A stretch of DNA of 44,150 nt from Parasitella parasitica (taxonomy: Eukaryota; Mucoromycota; Mucoromycetes; Mucorales; Mucoraceae): positions 2,729 through 46,878 of the forward strand of contig MU619417.1 of assembly GCA_025201805.1 (NCBI GenBank), given 5' to 3'. The position numbers and the translations under genes were made by a program. The notes beneath the pieces are model-generated. The model saw nothing but the letters and a program-made list of their open reading frames with translations, was not told where the DNA came from and did no database searches. Every line of letters begins with the position of its first letter. The stretch's first letter is position 1. Below are positions 1 to 12,000 of the stretch, one piece after another.

Positions 1-2257
1 TATTACATGTTCTACTGTACATTAATAGCTTATTCCTTGTCATTGTATACAAAGAATTACCAATCTAATAATTGCTTAATCTCATGCCTTTCTGGCACAA
101 CACTTTGATCTGACAGTTCCTTAACCTTTATCCTGGTGCTCAGATCTGTTTTACTTACAGGAATAACCTTCTTGATTTGAAACAGAGACTTTATTCTTCA
201 ATTTACACAAGCGTATCACATCACATCATTAGACTATCTTCAATCTTCAATTGAAGTACATTGCCATGATCTCCTGTGTATAATTATGGCAGATCACAAA
301 CTCAAGTAAACTCAATCCTGAACACAATTGAGGAACAAATCCCAATGAAATCAACATGGCATGTTCATGGACAATAAATACAATCTATCGTTCCATTCTC
401 TAAATCACAGCATGTTTCACACTTGTATCTTATCCCCACCATCAGTCTACTTAGATTTACTAGTATATTAACCATCGTTTTTCTCATGTAATAAACGAGA
501 TCTTTACCTGATTAATTCACAACCGTTTTATTTGAATAATTTCTCATTGTGATAAATCAAATATGATAGTACCTTATCACTATTGTTAATGATCTGCCAT
601 AATGCAGGTTAGGAGATCATGATGGTGTACTTTAATTAAAGATTGGAGATTGTCCAATGATGTGTTGTTAGACTACTTGTCGAAACAGGAGAATAAAGTC
701 TTTGTTTCAAATCAGGAAGGTTATCTGTAACACAGATCTGTATGATTGACAAACAATAAAGTACTGTCAGATCAAAGATCAATAACCTTGTAGTATAATA
801 ATACATCGTACCCTGTTAAGGATATGATGTTGCTTGCAAATTATTCTTATCGATTAGTATCAACTAGTATTTTAAATAAGTCACCAAAAATTTATGTTGT
901 TGTAAAAAGTATAAATAGCAGATGCAAAGTTGAATCTTTAATAAAGTAATCTCAAGTTTTCGTATCTCGTAATTCAACGTTTTATATTATACTTTTCTTA
1001 TTTCGATCTTGCAGATCTCAACAGTTAAGGAATAAGATATGTACTGGCTCAGTAATAGAATTGTTTTACTTGAGATGTTTCATTTTTGAAATTGATTCAA
1101 AAATATGGGCTGATAAGGCATTTCAAATAGTTGGTCCGGGCCTTGACAGTTGTTAAGATATGTACTGTAAAAGGCACAGCAAAATTTAGAATTTAATTTG
1201 TTGGCTAAAAAGTATATCCTTTTTTTTTTGTTTGAAAATAGCTTGATGTTGAAGCAAAAAATTAGAAAATCTCAAACTTGGATACCCTCTGCAGTATGAA
1301 TATTGATACTTCGTAAAACAAGTAATGCAGAACAGTTTCTATTAGAATAGTACGGTAAATTCTTTGCTCAATCATGGTAGCACCTTCAACAGATTTAACT
1401 GCTAAGCTGAACAAAAGAGCTTTGGGTATAAAAATAAAAGGAAAGAAACTTCACTTGATCAGGCAGTTCTGATATGTTACACTGATATGTCGTTTGCGTT
1501 GTAAAATCAAATTTGTTAAGAGAATGAATACTATAAAAGCACAATGCACTTTACATGGCTCATTGAACAGAACTCTAGGAAAAGCGCGATTGATTTTATA
1601 CAGCAATTATTATGGGTTTAATGTCTTAAGAATAGACAGTTATAGGGTAAGACTGGATTTTGAGAGATTGTGCGTCTTCAATTTGGCATGTTTGATGTTT
1701 AGAGCAGAGACGAAGCTACCCAGAAAATTTATATTACCATTTAGCAGCTATCTTATCATTAAGGACTTCACAAATGCGGCAACAATTTATGAAATATCAA
1801 CACCAACTTACATTACACAATGTAACAATCGCATTTGAATCTAACATTGATCATCTCGAAGAATGATTTCGATGATCAAAAAGTAATTAGAATTGAATGG
1901 CTATGGAAATCAAAGCAAAAATTTTAGCAAAAGGCTATGATATTTGGTAAAACGTTATAATGCATTGCTTTTTTGAAACAAAATACTACAACACCACATT
2001 CACACATCTACAAGACTATTAAAATCTAAGTTGTGATTTGGTTGATAAAGTTGTTTATTCCTGGCAGAAGATAGCAAAAATGATAATGGTTGCAAACATT
2101 CTTAGGAGTAGAATAATGAAGACGTTACGAGGCTTTAGCAAAAATTCACTAGTAGTCCTACAAGGCATTGCTTCAGCTTGTGAAAAGCAAGCATTAATTT
2201 TTTCTTTAGGATCTAGAAACTCTTTCAACCCAACTAATTCAACAACACTCTTTTTTA
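1..2257. other. Gene-poor AT-rich region
   Basis: No convincing coding exon is seen on either strand. The longest open frame (1494-1838, +) lacks codon character, introns or recognisable motifs. The only clear structure is the long imperfect inverted repeat at 103-777, listed separately. The rest is AT-rich sequence with short homopolymer runs, such as a T tract near 1220. Confidence 0.6.
103..777. repeat. Long imperfect inverted repeat (foldback element candidate)
   Basis: The left arm (about 103-296) and the reverse complement of the right arm (about 590-777) can be aligned over nearly 190 bp with small gaps. Shared blocks include CTTTGATCTGACAG at both outer ends, CAGATCTGT, ATAACCTTC followed by TGATTTGAAACA, AGACTTTATTCT, CACATCATT, CATGATCTCCT, and ATTATGGCAGATCA at both inner ends. 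The spacer of about 293 bp shows no pairing between its halves. I see no open reading frame and no unambiguous target-site duplication. It may be a foldback or MITE-like element, or a hairpin-RNA source; the similarity itself is directly visible. Confidence 0.8.
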
Positions 2258-3319
2258 TTAAAAAAACCATGAACCAATCTTTCTTAATGTTTGAGATTGT
2301 GCCATAGGCGTAGTAGCAGTATCTGTATTGGCTTTTTTTTGTGCTTTTTTATACTTGATCCACTTTTGAAACCGTTTCCCTGACAACAAGGTAGGCGAAG
2401 GAAACCCTGAAGGAGTAGGCGTTGTTGCAGTTTCTGTTTCTTTGGGAGGAACTGCTGGCGGTACTGATGATGCAATATCAACAATAGCTGTCTTTGTTTC
2501 TGATGTGCTCATCCAAGCTGGTATATCTTGGTGTGCAGGTGTAATGGTGATTGCAGCATTCGGCATATCGTTTACTTTATCACCAAGACAGCTTAGAGAC
2601 TCTCTCAATTTTGTAGTTGTTGCGGTCGCTGAACTACAACATACCTGCTGCTGTTTGTGTTGGTTATGATCTGACCAGTCTCTCTTTTGATTCGCTTTTA
2701 ATTTCAATATCTCTCGCATAGCATACAAACCAACGGTTTTGACATGCGCACATGTGACGGTATCCATCAAAGGCAAACAGCGCATGAGAGTACACCAGTG
2801 AGTATATTGTGTGTCCAACATGTCGTTTAAAGATTGCTGGCTGGAGCCCATAAATGAAGAAGAGTTGGCAGTTGTTTGAAATGGTTCGATTGGGTTTGGC
2901 CATGGTACTCCATCTGCTGAGGACACGGTTCCTGTGCTTGCACAACATTCATTGGGACATTTCTGAAGGCTTTCATTGTCTTCCAAACGCTGTAAAAGTG
3001 CCCCGTAATTTTGTGGGACATAGGAAGCCCAGGGGTCAATAATGGAATGCGTAGGTGGCCTTTTAATGGCGTCGCTTTTTGTGTAATGATGGTGCTCTTG
3101 TTGAGGTAACGGTGGTAACGGTGGTTGCTGTGGTTCCGATGTTTGTTTTTTGCTGGCGGATTCCTTTTCTAAATCGTCAATTTGGACAGATAATCTTTTC
3201 ACTAAAAAAGCTAAATCGTCCATGGATACATTTCCGCTATTTGATGCAATAGGCTCTACTTTAGATCGTTTTCCGCCAAGCAAGTTTAACTTTCGAAACG
3301 AGTGGTTATTTGATAACAT
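2258..3319 (-). CDS. Unknown Pro/Ser/Thr-rich protein
   Basis: Single-exon model of 353 residues. I do not recognise the family. The frame stays open upstream to 3394, but the first ATG is at 3319; the extra upstream 25 codons, which would form a hydrophobic stretch, lack an ATG and are left out unless an upstream exon exists. Visible features are a basic N-terminus, a short predicted helix near residues 30-55 (DDLAFLVKRL), a poly-Pro/Gln segment with a His run near residue 70, an internal Cys-containing segment around residues 165-200 (THWCTLMRCLPLMDT), and a basic C-terminus (QKWIKYKKAQKK). Composition suggests a largely disordered, probably lineage-specific protein. Real coding is supported mainly by length and non-random composition. 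Confidence 0.5.
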   Translation of the reverse strand: MLSNNHSFRKLNLLGGKRSKVEPIASNSGNVSMDDLAFLVKRLSVQIDDLEKESASKKQTSEPQQPPLPPLPQQEHHHYTKSDAIKRPPTHSIIDPWASYVPQNYGALLQRLEDNESLQKCPNECCASTGTVSSADGVPWPNPIEPFQTTANSSSFMGSSQQSLNDMLDTQYTHWCTLMRCLPLMDTVTCAHVKTVGLYAMREILKLKANQKRDWSDHNQHKQQQVCCSSATATTTKLRESLSCLGDKVNDMPNAAITITPAHQDIPAWMSTSETKTAIVDIASSVPPAVPPKETETATTPTPSGFPSPTLLSGKRFQKWIKYKKAQKKANTDTATTPMAQSQTLRKIGSWFF

Positions 3320-4529
3320 ATTTGTAAATGCCAATAATGATAATAAAAAAAGAAAGAGAATTTCTTTCGAAGCAGGACTTATACATTGCGACAATCGTCA
3401 GAACAGCGTTGATATTATAACTTGAACTATTATTATTTTCAAAGAATTTCGGAGAGTAATACTGTATACACATGTTAAAGAGACCGAAATTTCCTTTTGA
3501 TGATATTATATAATAAAGATTATAGGTGATGATAACTCCCGTATGACAACAAGAAATCGCGCAACCATTTGCGCTGATAATTTATGATTACTGGTATGCA
3601 TGCACAAATATTATTATGGCCTGATGCCGTTTTGAGTCAAATAAGTGTTCCTGGTTACTTGCTTTTTGGTACGGAATTCTTTTTTATGATCTACCAGATT
3701 TGTAGCACATTTAACATCCTTGTTGCTTGCATGCATAACTTGTGTATATATTATATCAATACGAGGCGTAAGATTTTCATGGCTATTTTTAAATCTCGGA
3801 TCAAACTGTAACTGTTCTATGTGTATATGATGGTATACCACTATCATATCGATAAATATGAAGAAAAAACCTCCTATTTCATGGTTACAGCAAGACATAT
3901 TCCGCCAACCGGCAGACATTACACAAGCACGACAATGCGCAGTTGCTGAAATTAATAGCTTTTGAGTGTGTGTTAACATGCATGAAGTTTATAATTTCTA
4001 CACTGGTTTCGTAGCCAAAGGTAATGCCAAAATCTACAACTAATTTTTGTTGTAGTTGACAGACTATATTATTTGAAACATCTAAAAGTTTTTTAGGAAG
4101 AAGAGAAAAGTTTAAAACGGATAAACAATAACAAATAAAGCAGAATGTTGTGCGTTGTTATTGCTTGATGATGTGTTTGGTATAGTCTGTTTGTTTAGAA
4201 ACTAAAAGGATGATCGTTTTTAGAAGGACATGTGTATCTAATGCAATGACCTCCGTAACTTGACAATTGCATCCATATGGATACACATTTTCTGTTTAAG
4301 CGTGGAATTCTTGTTGTTCCATTCGTAAACACTGTCCAGTAGCACAGTTCCATGGCAATTTTAGTTTAAATTTATTGTGATTTGTAGTTTTTTTTTTATT
4401 GTATAATATATGAGAAATGAGTGAATGATTGTATATAAATTGTATGTATATAATAAAAGTATATGTATAAGGAGCGACTATAGAAATATTTTGTATGTAC
4501 AGAGTCATTTTTCAGAGCATTGCAGAAGT
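3320..4529. other. Intergenic, no supported gene
   Basis: Both strands were read; only short open frames occur (for example 3614-3979, minus), without conserved character or good splice context. AT-rich stretches near 4380-4470 lie just beyond the stop of the secreted-protein gene and are probably its 3' region. Confidence 0.5.
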
Positions 4530-5401
4530 TTAAGCTCTAATAAAAGCAAGATCTTCGTAAACGCCTTTTGCTAATTCAAATACACGGCTGTATAATTCGG
4601 ATTGGAGATCAGATGTTAACTCAAAAATGTATCTATTCAAGAAGCCGTGTTGAGGTTCTTGTTTGATAGACTCTTGACCAGATTTGCTTGTGAATGAGAC
4701 GAGAATGGCGGTCCAAATCTTTTCAGTCAGTGTTTCTTCTTCTTGGTCCTCTGCAGCAAAGGGGTTGTTTTCTTGATCAAAGATAGATTGGCATGATTTC
4801 AATGCCAATTTAACTTTGTAGAGAATATCGAATCTGTCAACAGCAGCAATGACACGATCAGCAATGTCCATATTCAGCAGCTCTAAAGAGGCAACAAGCT
4901 CATCCATGACCTCTTGTTCCCAGTGACCTTTATTGATTGCATTCAATATGATTTGGCGGTATTCAATATCGGCAGTGGTCCACAGTTCCGAGACGATGGC
5001 ATCAACACTGGAGTAGATTTCGTTGCTGAGTTCATGGATTTGATTAGCAATCATTCCTGGCATTTGTGCAACACAGACATCTATTGGAAAGTCAGTTTGT
5101 CACTCTTTAAACATTTCAATCTGATGAAATTACCTTGGATGTTGGGGGATCCCATCAATAACTCAGATTGGGGTCTCAAGGCAGCTTGCATATCGTGGGG
5201 GTTTTTAATCACAATGGATAATTCAGTCAGCAAGCCTTCGTTGTGTTGACTGAGGATGTCATCAATGATGGATTCGTAGTGAGCTTGTGCAGTGTCTCTG
5301 ATCAGCATGTCAGACTGAACAGAGTTAAAGCTGATTTGAAGGCCTTGGACGGCCATCAAGAAAGTGCATGTGAAGAGTAAGATGTATGATAAAGTAGACA
5401 T
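4530..5401 (-). CDS. Predicted secreted protein of unknown function
   Basis: Two exons on the minus strand, 5401-5134 and 5080-4530, are joined across a 53-bp GT...AG intron (5133-5081). The phases close exactly to give 272 residues. I chose the ATG at 5401 because it opens directly into a classic signal peptide (hydrophobic core LSYILLFTCTFLMAVQG), although the frame extends 25 codons further upstream. The mature part is helical, charged and short of cysteines. A TATAAATA element lies about 115 bp upstream of the ATG. No family was recognised. Secretion is inferred from the leader only; an ER-resident protein is possible, since no C-terminal anchor is visible. Confidence 0.7.
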
Positions 5402-5516
5402 TGTTCGTTTGTATGTATTAAGATTGAGCAATTGACCAGCAACTGTTGAAAAACTAGAAATGAAATGTTGTAGCAAAAGGAGACAAAGAAACGTTACAAA
5501 TTAAAAATTGCCCATT

Positions 5517-5526
5517 GTATTTATAC
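5517..5526 (-). promoter_or_regulatory. TATA box of the secreted-protein gene
   Basis: TATAAATA reads on the minus strand about 115 bp upstream of the chosen ATG at 5401, a normal distance for a TATA-dependent gene with a leader of roughly 80 bp. Confidence 0.5.
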
Positions 5527-6449
5527 TATTTTGCATGTCTAGAACGATTTGCATAAATTCAATCTCAATACAGTAAACTAGACTTTGTGCGCACATCATA
5601 TAAACCAGGCAACCAAACAAACTCATTATTTACGCACAGATCTCGTGATGAAACGATGGGTTACACCTAAATGAGGGCAGGTGTTTTTGAGTAAAGAAAG
5701 AAAAAGAAAAACAAAAGATAGAGAGAGAGAAATGATAAAATATGTGCTCAACTGTAGGCAATGTTTTGGCCTGAGACTCTTTTGTCTTGTAGTCTGTCCA
5801 TCTCATTGTCATAATTTTCATTGTCAATGTAAGTGTTCATTGTTGTATGAAGCTGATTCAATGCCCGAACATACTACACCATGCAGATGAGGTGGGGGGG
5901 GGAGAGGAGCCTCCTGTAACAAAGAGAACGAAAACAAGGGGTTGTTAATCTATAATAATGCTCTTTTCTTGTTGTTTTTGAGAGTTTTTTTTTTTACTCC
6001 CTAGAAGGCCATAGTCAATATTTGCATCATACCATATATCAACTTGGATGTAAATACACAAAAACCTAATAGTCTACTTTATATCCGAAACTTATTTTCT
6101 TAATGATTTGATATCCATAATAGGTCAAAATTAATGTCCCTTGATTGGTATTTTCCTGATTCGGTTATGATTCTAAAAAGAGGGGCATCTCCATGAAATT
6201 ATTCGTAATATGTAGACTGGATCTTACCATGTACACACGGTTGGGATTATACATGTTGCGAGCCCACCTCTACCGGTACAACAACCGCTGATTCCTTCCC
6301 TCCTAAACATCACCTACATGGCAGAGATGTTTAACGCGGATGTTTAATATATGCTGCAGCAACATTCATCCTGACTACGTTGTTACATACACTACAGATT
6401 AGCGTTCGAAAGATTTTTTTGTTTTTTTTCTTTCATCCAACAGCACATC
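5527..6449. other. Intergenic region before the THO7 gene
   Basis: No exon was recognised. It contains a G run near 5894-5902 and short homopolymers, and serves as the divergent upstream region of the secreted-protein gene (minus) and the THOC7-like gene (plus). Confidence 0.5.
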
Positions 6450-7366
6450 ATGGAAGAGGGTAATACGTTTTCGCTTGTAAACCACGTAAGATTAACCGTT
6501 TATGTCTTGAATAGAAGCATTTTTAAAGCAGCGTCTGGCGTTGGATGACAGACACGTTAAATTACTTGAAAAGAAATACTACAATTTTCTACAAACATTA
6601 TACGATGAACCACTAGAGAGATCGTAAGCATTTTTGGGGATATTGCACAGAATTGCTTGCTCATTCATCTCGTTAGTCAGTTCCAGTTGGAAAACCTGTT
6701 GATTTTGTTATTAAATTATCAAACAAGTCTCGAACGCCATCCTCGTATTCAAGCTGCTAATACCCAAGAAGTGGAAGAATACGAAAATATTGTAAAAGAG
6801 ACAGCCATCATACAAACCAAAGCAAGCGTAGATATCGTGGCCTTGAAAGAAGACTTGATAAAAGCCCAGAGAGCGAGAGATCAGAAACTGGAATATGATC
6901 GTGTAGCGAGAGAAATCATGAAATTTGAGACTAGAAATACCTATGCAGAATCCATCGACAATCTTCAGAACGACATTCAGCTATTACAGCGAGAAAAAGC
7001 CAACAAACTAAGGGCATTCGAAGGTCGCAAAGAAAACTTGACAAAGCTGGTGGACTCATTAAAAGGTCTACAAAAATCGGTGGAGGACGAGCGTGCCAAT
7101 TTGGTAAGTTGATACACAAGCATGCTATGATCCAGTTTTGCTAAACTTTTCTCTTGCAGACTGACGATCAAAAGAAACTCTTGGATATGGAAAGAGGCTA
7201 TGTTTCTTCCGATGATGAAGGCGATATTGGACTATCTGACGATGAACCTGAGGTCGAAGAAGTGAAGGAGCCTGCAGCATCGACAAATCACAGATTCCAA
7301 GAAAGAAACGACGAAGAAGACGAAGAAGAGGGCATTGTACTCGATACACCCATGGCAGATCAATAA
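6450..7366 (+). CDS. THO complex subunit 7 homologue
   Basis: Four exons: 6450-6459, 6515-6623, 6677-7103 and 7160-7366. All introns are GT...AG (55, 53 and 56 bp) and the phases close to 250 residues. The first exon has only 10 coding bases; this choice gives an N-terminus reading EEEAFLKQRLALDD, which suits the family. Residues about 40-185 form a long coiled coil with the THOC7-like pattern (KETAIIQTKASVDIVALKEDL, then a KLEYDRVAREIMKFETRNTY stretch). The C-terminus is acidic (SSDDEGDIGLSDDEPEVEE). Family knowledge: THO couples transcription to mRNA packaging and export in the nucleus, and Tho7 is one of its structural coiled-coil subunits. The stop lies 4 bp from the stop of the convergent dehydrogenase gene. 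Confidence 0.85.
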
Positions 7367-7370
7367 TTTT

Positions 7371-8472
7371 TTATTTTAAATATTCCTCCACTGCGTTTTT
7401 ACTGTATATATAAAGCTGTTGTTGGATTTTTTCGTCTTCACTTTCCTTGTTGCTGAATAAGGTAAACGGCTTGTTATTCATCCAGTACTTTCCGCCTGTC
7501 GTTATGTCTGGACTAGATGCCAAGTGTATGCTGGTTTGTGCTCCCTGCGCGGGGGAATTGGACAGCAGGTAAAAAATAGGATAGAATATGATATCTAGAA
7601 TATGAAATATGCCCGAGTTCTTTGCAAATTGAGTGCGGACCATCCCTGGATGGACTGAATTGGCAACCAAACCTGGATGCGATCTATCCAAGTAATTGGC
7701 ATAGGTGACATTAGCTAGTTTAGATTGCGTGTAAGCTTTCCAGCCAGTGTATTTGCGCTTCTCAAACTGAACATCCTGGAAATCTATGTGACCAAAAAGC
7801 ATAGCATGGCTGGATAAATTAATAATGCGTGCAGGATTTGATTCATTTAGTGAAATCATTGCTTTCTGTAATAGCGATTCTGTCAATAAGAAATGACCTA
7901 AATAATTGGTACCAAACTATATGATAGTGATAGTCATATGTATCATGTTATATAAATCAGTGTTATCATTATCCGCTTCATATCATTTTACCTGCATCTC
8001 GAACCCATCTTTTGTTTGTCGCTTTTCATTCAAAATGACACCCGCATTGTTAATTAAGATGTCAACTTTAATGGACCGACTGGCTAATCGACCCACGAAA
8101 TCTTTAATTAAAGATAAATCGGTTAAGTCCAGAAATTCCAAGACTACGTTTTGCGTATCGTTGCCAGTGTATGCTTTGCAGATCAATTCATGTGCCTGTT
8201 TGGCTTTATCTGATTCACGACAAGCCATAATGATCATTTTGGGGTTCATTTTAGCTAATCCCAGTGCAGTTTGTTTACCTATACCATCGCTTGCGCCTGT
8301 TTCAGGTGATTTACTACACAGCTCAAGCTGCAATATGTGTTGAATGCTTACCAGTAATTAGTATCACCTTACTTGAAATATCTAGCACGATAAAAACAAA
8401 CAAATACACACATATGGATCAGTTTGGAAAGTTCATTCCATTTGGTGTCCCTATATTACCATTTTTCCCCAT
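7371..8472 (-). CDS. Short-chain dehydrogenase/reductase (retinol dehydrogenase-like)
   Basis: Four exons on the minus strand: 8472-8460, 8381-8352, 8296-7992 and 7916-7371. Phases close to 297 residues. Motifs of a classical SDR are in order: the cofactor site TGASDGIG at residues 15-22, NNAG in the middle, SSHAM before the active site, and the catalytic YTQSK pair followed by NSVHPGMVRT. The Rossmann fold predicts NAD(P)H-dependent oxidation or reduction of a small carbonyl or alcohol; the overall layout resembles the retinol-dehydrogenase/WW-oxidoreductase group. Substrate cannot be named. A hydrophobic segment near residue 230 (FHILDIIFYPIFYLL) may bind membrane. The first two coding exons are only 13 and 30 bases. 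The gene is convergent with THO7 and 4 bp away. Confidence 0.88.
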
Positions 8473-9056
8473 TTTATCTTTCTATACAACTTGCGTACTA
8501 AAAAGAAAAGAGACAAAAAAGAATTGTATCCACATCATAGCTTTATCAAGGTATTGGTACTAAACTACCGCACGATTTTCTCTCGCTTGGTGCATACAAT
8601 CTCGATATGTTACAGGAGTCATAACGGTGTTTAAAGATGCCATGGGCTTCTTTCTTTATATGATTATAGATAAATACGATTGGATCGAAAACATTACTAC
8701 TCATTCGAAGCACATTCGCTATCCCCAGAAGAAAATTGCTTGCGTAACCCATTCTTTCCGTTATTTGCAGGAAAAAAAAAAGGCGCATTTATTCTTTACG
8801 ATCCGTAAAATTTGCTTCCAACTCACAACAACCCATACCTACCACTTAATTGCATATAAGGAGCTTTCAGATGTTAAATTCAGGCTAGCGTTTTGGCAAC
8901 AGATATGTAAATAAATAGTATTTGTAAATTAATTTTGTAAGAATTAGCCGTGCAATACAAATGTGAATTTATTGAATAATTGATTAAAGTATATTATATG
9001 GTATATGTACAATATTCATTAGTTGATTATTAAGAGTATAAAAGAGGAATAATGAT
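8473..9056. other. Intergenic, upstream of the dehydrogenase gene
   Basis: Small opposing open frames overlap here (8546-8788 minus, 8627-8914 plus), neither with family resemblance. The stretch probably holds the dehydrogenase promoter and the 3' end of the membrane-protein gene. Confidence 0.5.
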
Positions 9057-12000
9057 CTATTCTAACGAAGCATATTGAATCCAATCTTTGGTAGCAGCTT
9101 TAAACACATGCTGCCCCATCAGCCTTGCTACAATATCCCCCATTGCTTCTTGTTCCACAACAACTTCGGTGGATCCAGCAGCATAAGTGTGCCAAAACAC
9201 TTGATGTTCCGCACTCTGGCGATTCGCTACCGATTTTGCAGACATTTTGCACAACAATTCGTAGTTTGCTTTCCAGCCCAACGATTGCTTTGTTTGCAAC
9301 ATGCGTCTAGCCATCTCAGCGGACGGTAAAGATCCTGGCAACGATGATTTTGTTCGCAACGCGCATGCTAGTGTAAAGAGATAGAGATGCACTGCAGCTG
9401 CCATTTCTTTTCTATACGAATTGACAGGATTCATGATTGCCTTGCGAACACTGGTAGTGATGAATGTCTGTGCTTTTTGAATATGCTGAATCCAGTGTAG
9501 GATATTACGCTCGTGTTCTAAAATCAGTTCATATTCTTTGATGGGGAAGGGCCCTTTAGTTAACCGTGGTTCACTAGCCGCTAATACCAACATTTCATGG
9601 ACTACGTGCATTTGTTTTGTCAGTATCTTTTGATTACCCTCGCATTCATCAAATGTGGAACGATATCTGTATGAGCTCGTATTTTCTTGACACACAAGCG
9701 AAACTACTCGAGAGTATTGAATACCAGTTGCAATGAGCAAATCTGCCAAGCTGGTTCTAAGCCTTTTCCTCGCCCAGACCGGCCAAATAATCTGATCTAC
9801 CAACATGACTACGATGATAGCAAAGAAAGCCGTAACACTACGCTTCCATACAGGGTCGAAAATAGATTCGTCTAATGTATTTTCATAGCCGGTAGATGTG
9901 ATTACCGCAAGCGTCAAGACAGAAATAAACCCGATCCGCGGATATTTGGTATCAAACATGAAATACCACATTGGAATCTGGAAAATCAGAACCATCACAG
10001 CAATTACATATGGATTTTGATTTCGATTACCAGCCAACAAACAAATGTAACCAGCTACTGCACCGATTACTGTCGCAATAACACGAAATAGGCATTGCAA
10101 TGCAGTAGAGCCAACTGTATAATTGAATACAACCATGGCGGACAAGAGAGCCCATTGGCCATGGTTGTTATTGTACAGTTCGTTCGCACCATCGATGGGT
10201 AAAAACGCCATTAATACCAGGAGTTCGCATGTGATTGTGAATTTCAAGGCGTATCGAGTAGGTCCATACTGAAGCCATTTTGTGAGACTATACAGCCATT
10301 TATTCCAAATGTAGCGACCCTTGATCTGTTGCAATGGCACTGATTCTGCTTGTTCTGATTCCATTTCTTTCTCATGCTGCTCTTCTCTAATCAAGATGTC
10401 ATCCGAAGAACCATTGAGAGCACCTGGATTTGTTTCAATACGACTAACAATTCTGCTAATGCGACGATTCAATGCAAGACTTCCTTCGTTTTCATCATCG
10501 TCATTTTCATCCTCAAGCAGTTCAGCTGGTCCAGCAACTGTAGATCTTCTGTGCAACTCATGGTTGGTTGTAGTTTTTTGCATATCCCTTAGATCTTGGT
10601 TGTCCAAAATGACCTTTTCAGACATTGACTGTTCTCCTTTATGGGCAGATCCTTTGCTGAGCCACGCATTGATATTGACACGCGGAAAATGGATCCTTGA
10701 TGGCCACCAGCGAGCCTTATTGCTCTTCAGTATCAGTTCTTGCGCATGGTTTTGTAAGATACTCAGTTCCTTGCCGAACTCCACCAACGTAAAAATAACC
10801 GTAAATACTAGAAAGTGGTCCTCGGTTGGCACACTGCTGGATTGATCGTATTCTTGCTGCAGCGTCAATTCAGTTTCTTTGAATTCGGTCAATGCTGCAT
10901 CCAAATCAATCTTCGATTTGCTGTGTGGCTTTTGGGTCCTTTTTTTCACAGTAATTGCTTTATGCTCCAACAGGTCATTTTCGACTTGATCCAATGTCAA
11001 AATGCAAGTGTTTATAAATCGTTTGAGCGCAGGTTGAATGGACTGTTGAAGTCTGTCAATGTCTTTGTATTCCCTGCCTTGCAATAAAGTGTCGCCAGAC
11101 AACACACTAGCTTGTAACTGATCGTTATTTAACATCGTTAAGTTGGCAGAAGCTGTGGTAGGCAGAAATGGGCTAATCGATTTTGCTACAGGCAGCTGTC
11201 TACTGGATGATATACCAGTTGCCTGGTTTTCATACTCTTGTCGTCTTTTATGGCTGTCCAAATGTGCTTTGACCTTCTTTTCCAACATGATACGGACCTC
11301 TCGTTTGATTGCCAACGAGAATCCTAGTAAATTTTGCGACAAAATGTACAAGGAATGATGTAATGGCTTGTAGCACGCAGGTTTGTAATAAGAAACGATG
11401 ATTTCGTATTTAGCATCTTGCCTCGCAGCCTTCATACTACTAATGTCCTTTTGAAGCTTGTTGTTCAATCCTTGAAGCTTTGTACTGGCAGATACATCCC
11501 CTGTCATCACACCGGAATCATCGTTTTTCAGCAGATCTTGGTGAACAAAAGACAGAACATCTATCATTGATTCAATTGTATTTCCAATGGATCGTCTACA
11601 ATTGGTTCAATTAGCCGTTTTTTGATCTGTCATAGATTCTGCAATAAAAAAAAAAGGCTTACTCTGCTGCCTTTGCTGCAGTTTCGGGCCACAGCAGCAG
11701 ATTGACGATCAATGCAATGGCTCCGCCAATCAGTACAGGATAAAATGTGTTTACAACATCCATAACATTGAACTCTGTATTATAAGCACCCAGAGTAATA
11801 ATGAAGAAGGGCATTGTGAAGCCTTGCAAAGCCGGGATATATAGTCGAGGGTATTTCAACCTTAAATAGGCTATAACGAACACGCAGATGCCGAATCCAA
11901 TAGCACCAATGACACCAGCGCCGTTACTGTATAAATGGGAGTGTCCATTCAGTCGAGCATAATTATACACTGTACACAACTTGACAACAATGCCACTCCA

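Noticed and set aside
1494-1838. 114-codon frame in the left gene-poor region
   Set aside because: No ATG with good context, no motif, no conserved-looking composition.
3320-3394. Hydrophobic N-terminal extension of the gene at 2258-3319
   Set aside because: There is no ATG in this extension and an upstream stop limits it; I could not find a supporting upstream exon.
8546-8914. Overlapping opposing small frames upstream of the SDR gene
   Set aside because: Neither has recognisable motifs; likely the promoter region of the SDR gene.
10321-10845. 174-codon open frame on the plus strand inside the membrane-protein gene
   Set aside because: Ser-run frame that is a shadow of the acidic loop of the minus-strand gene.
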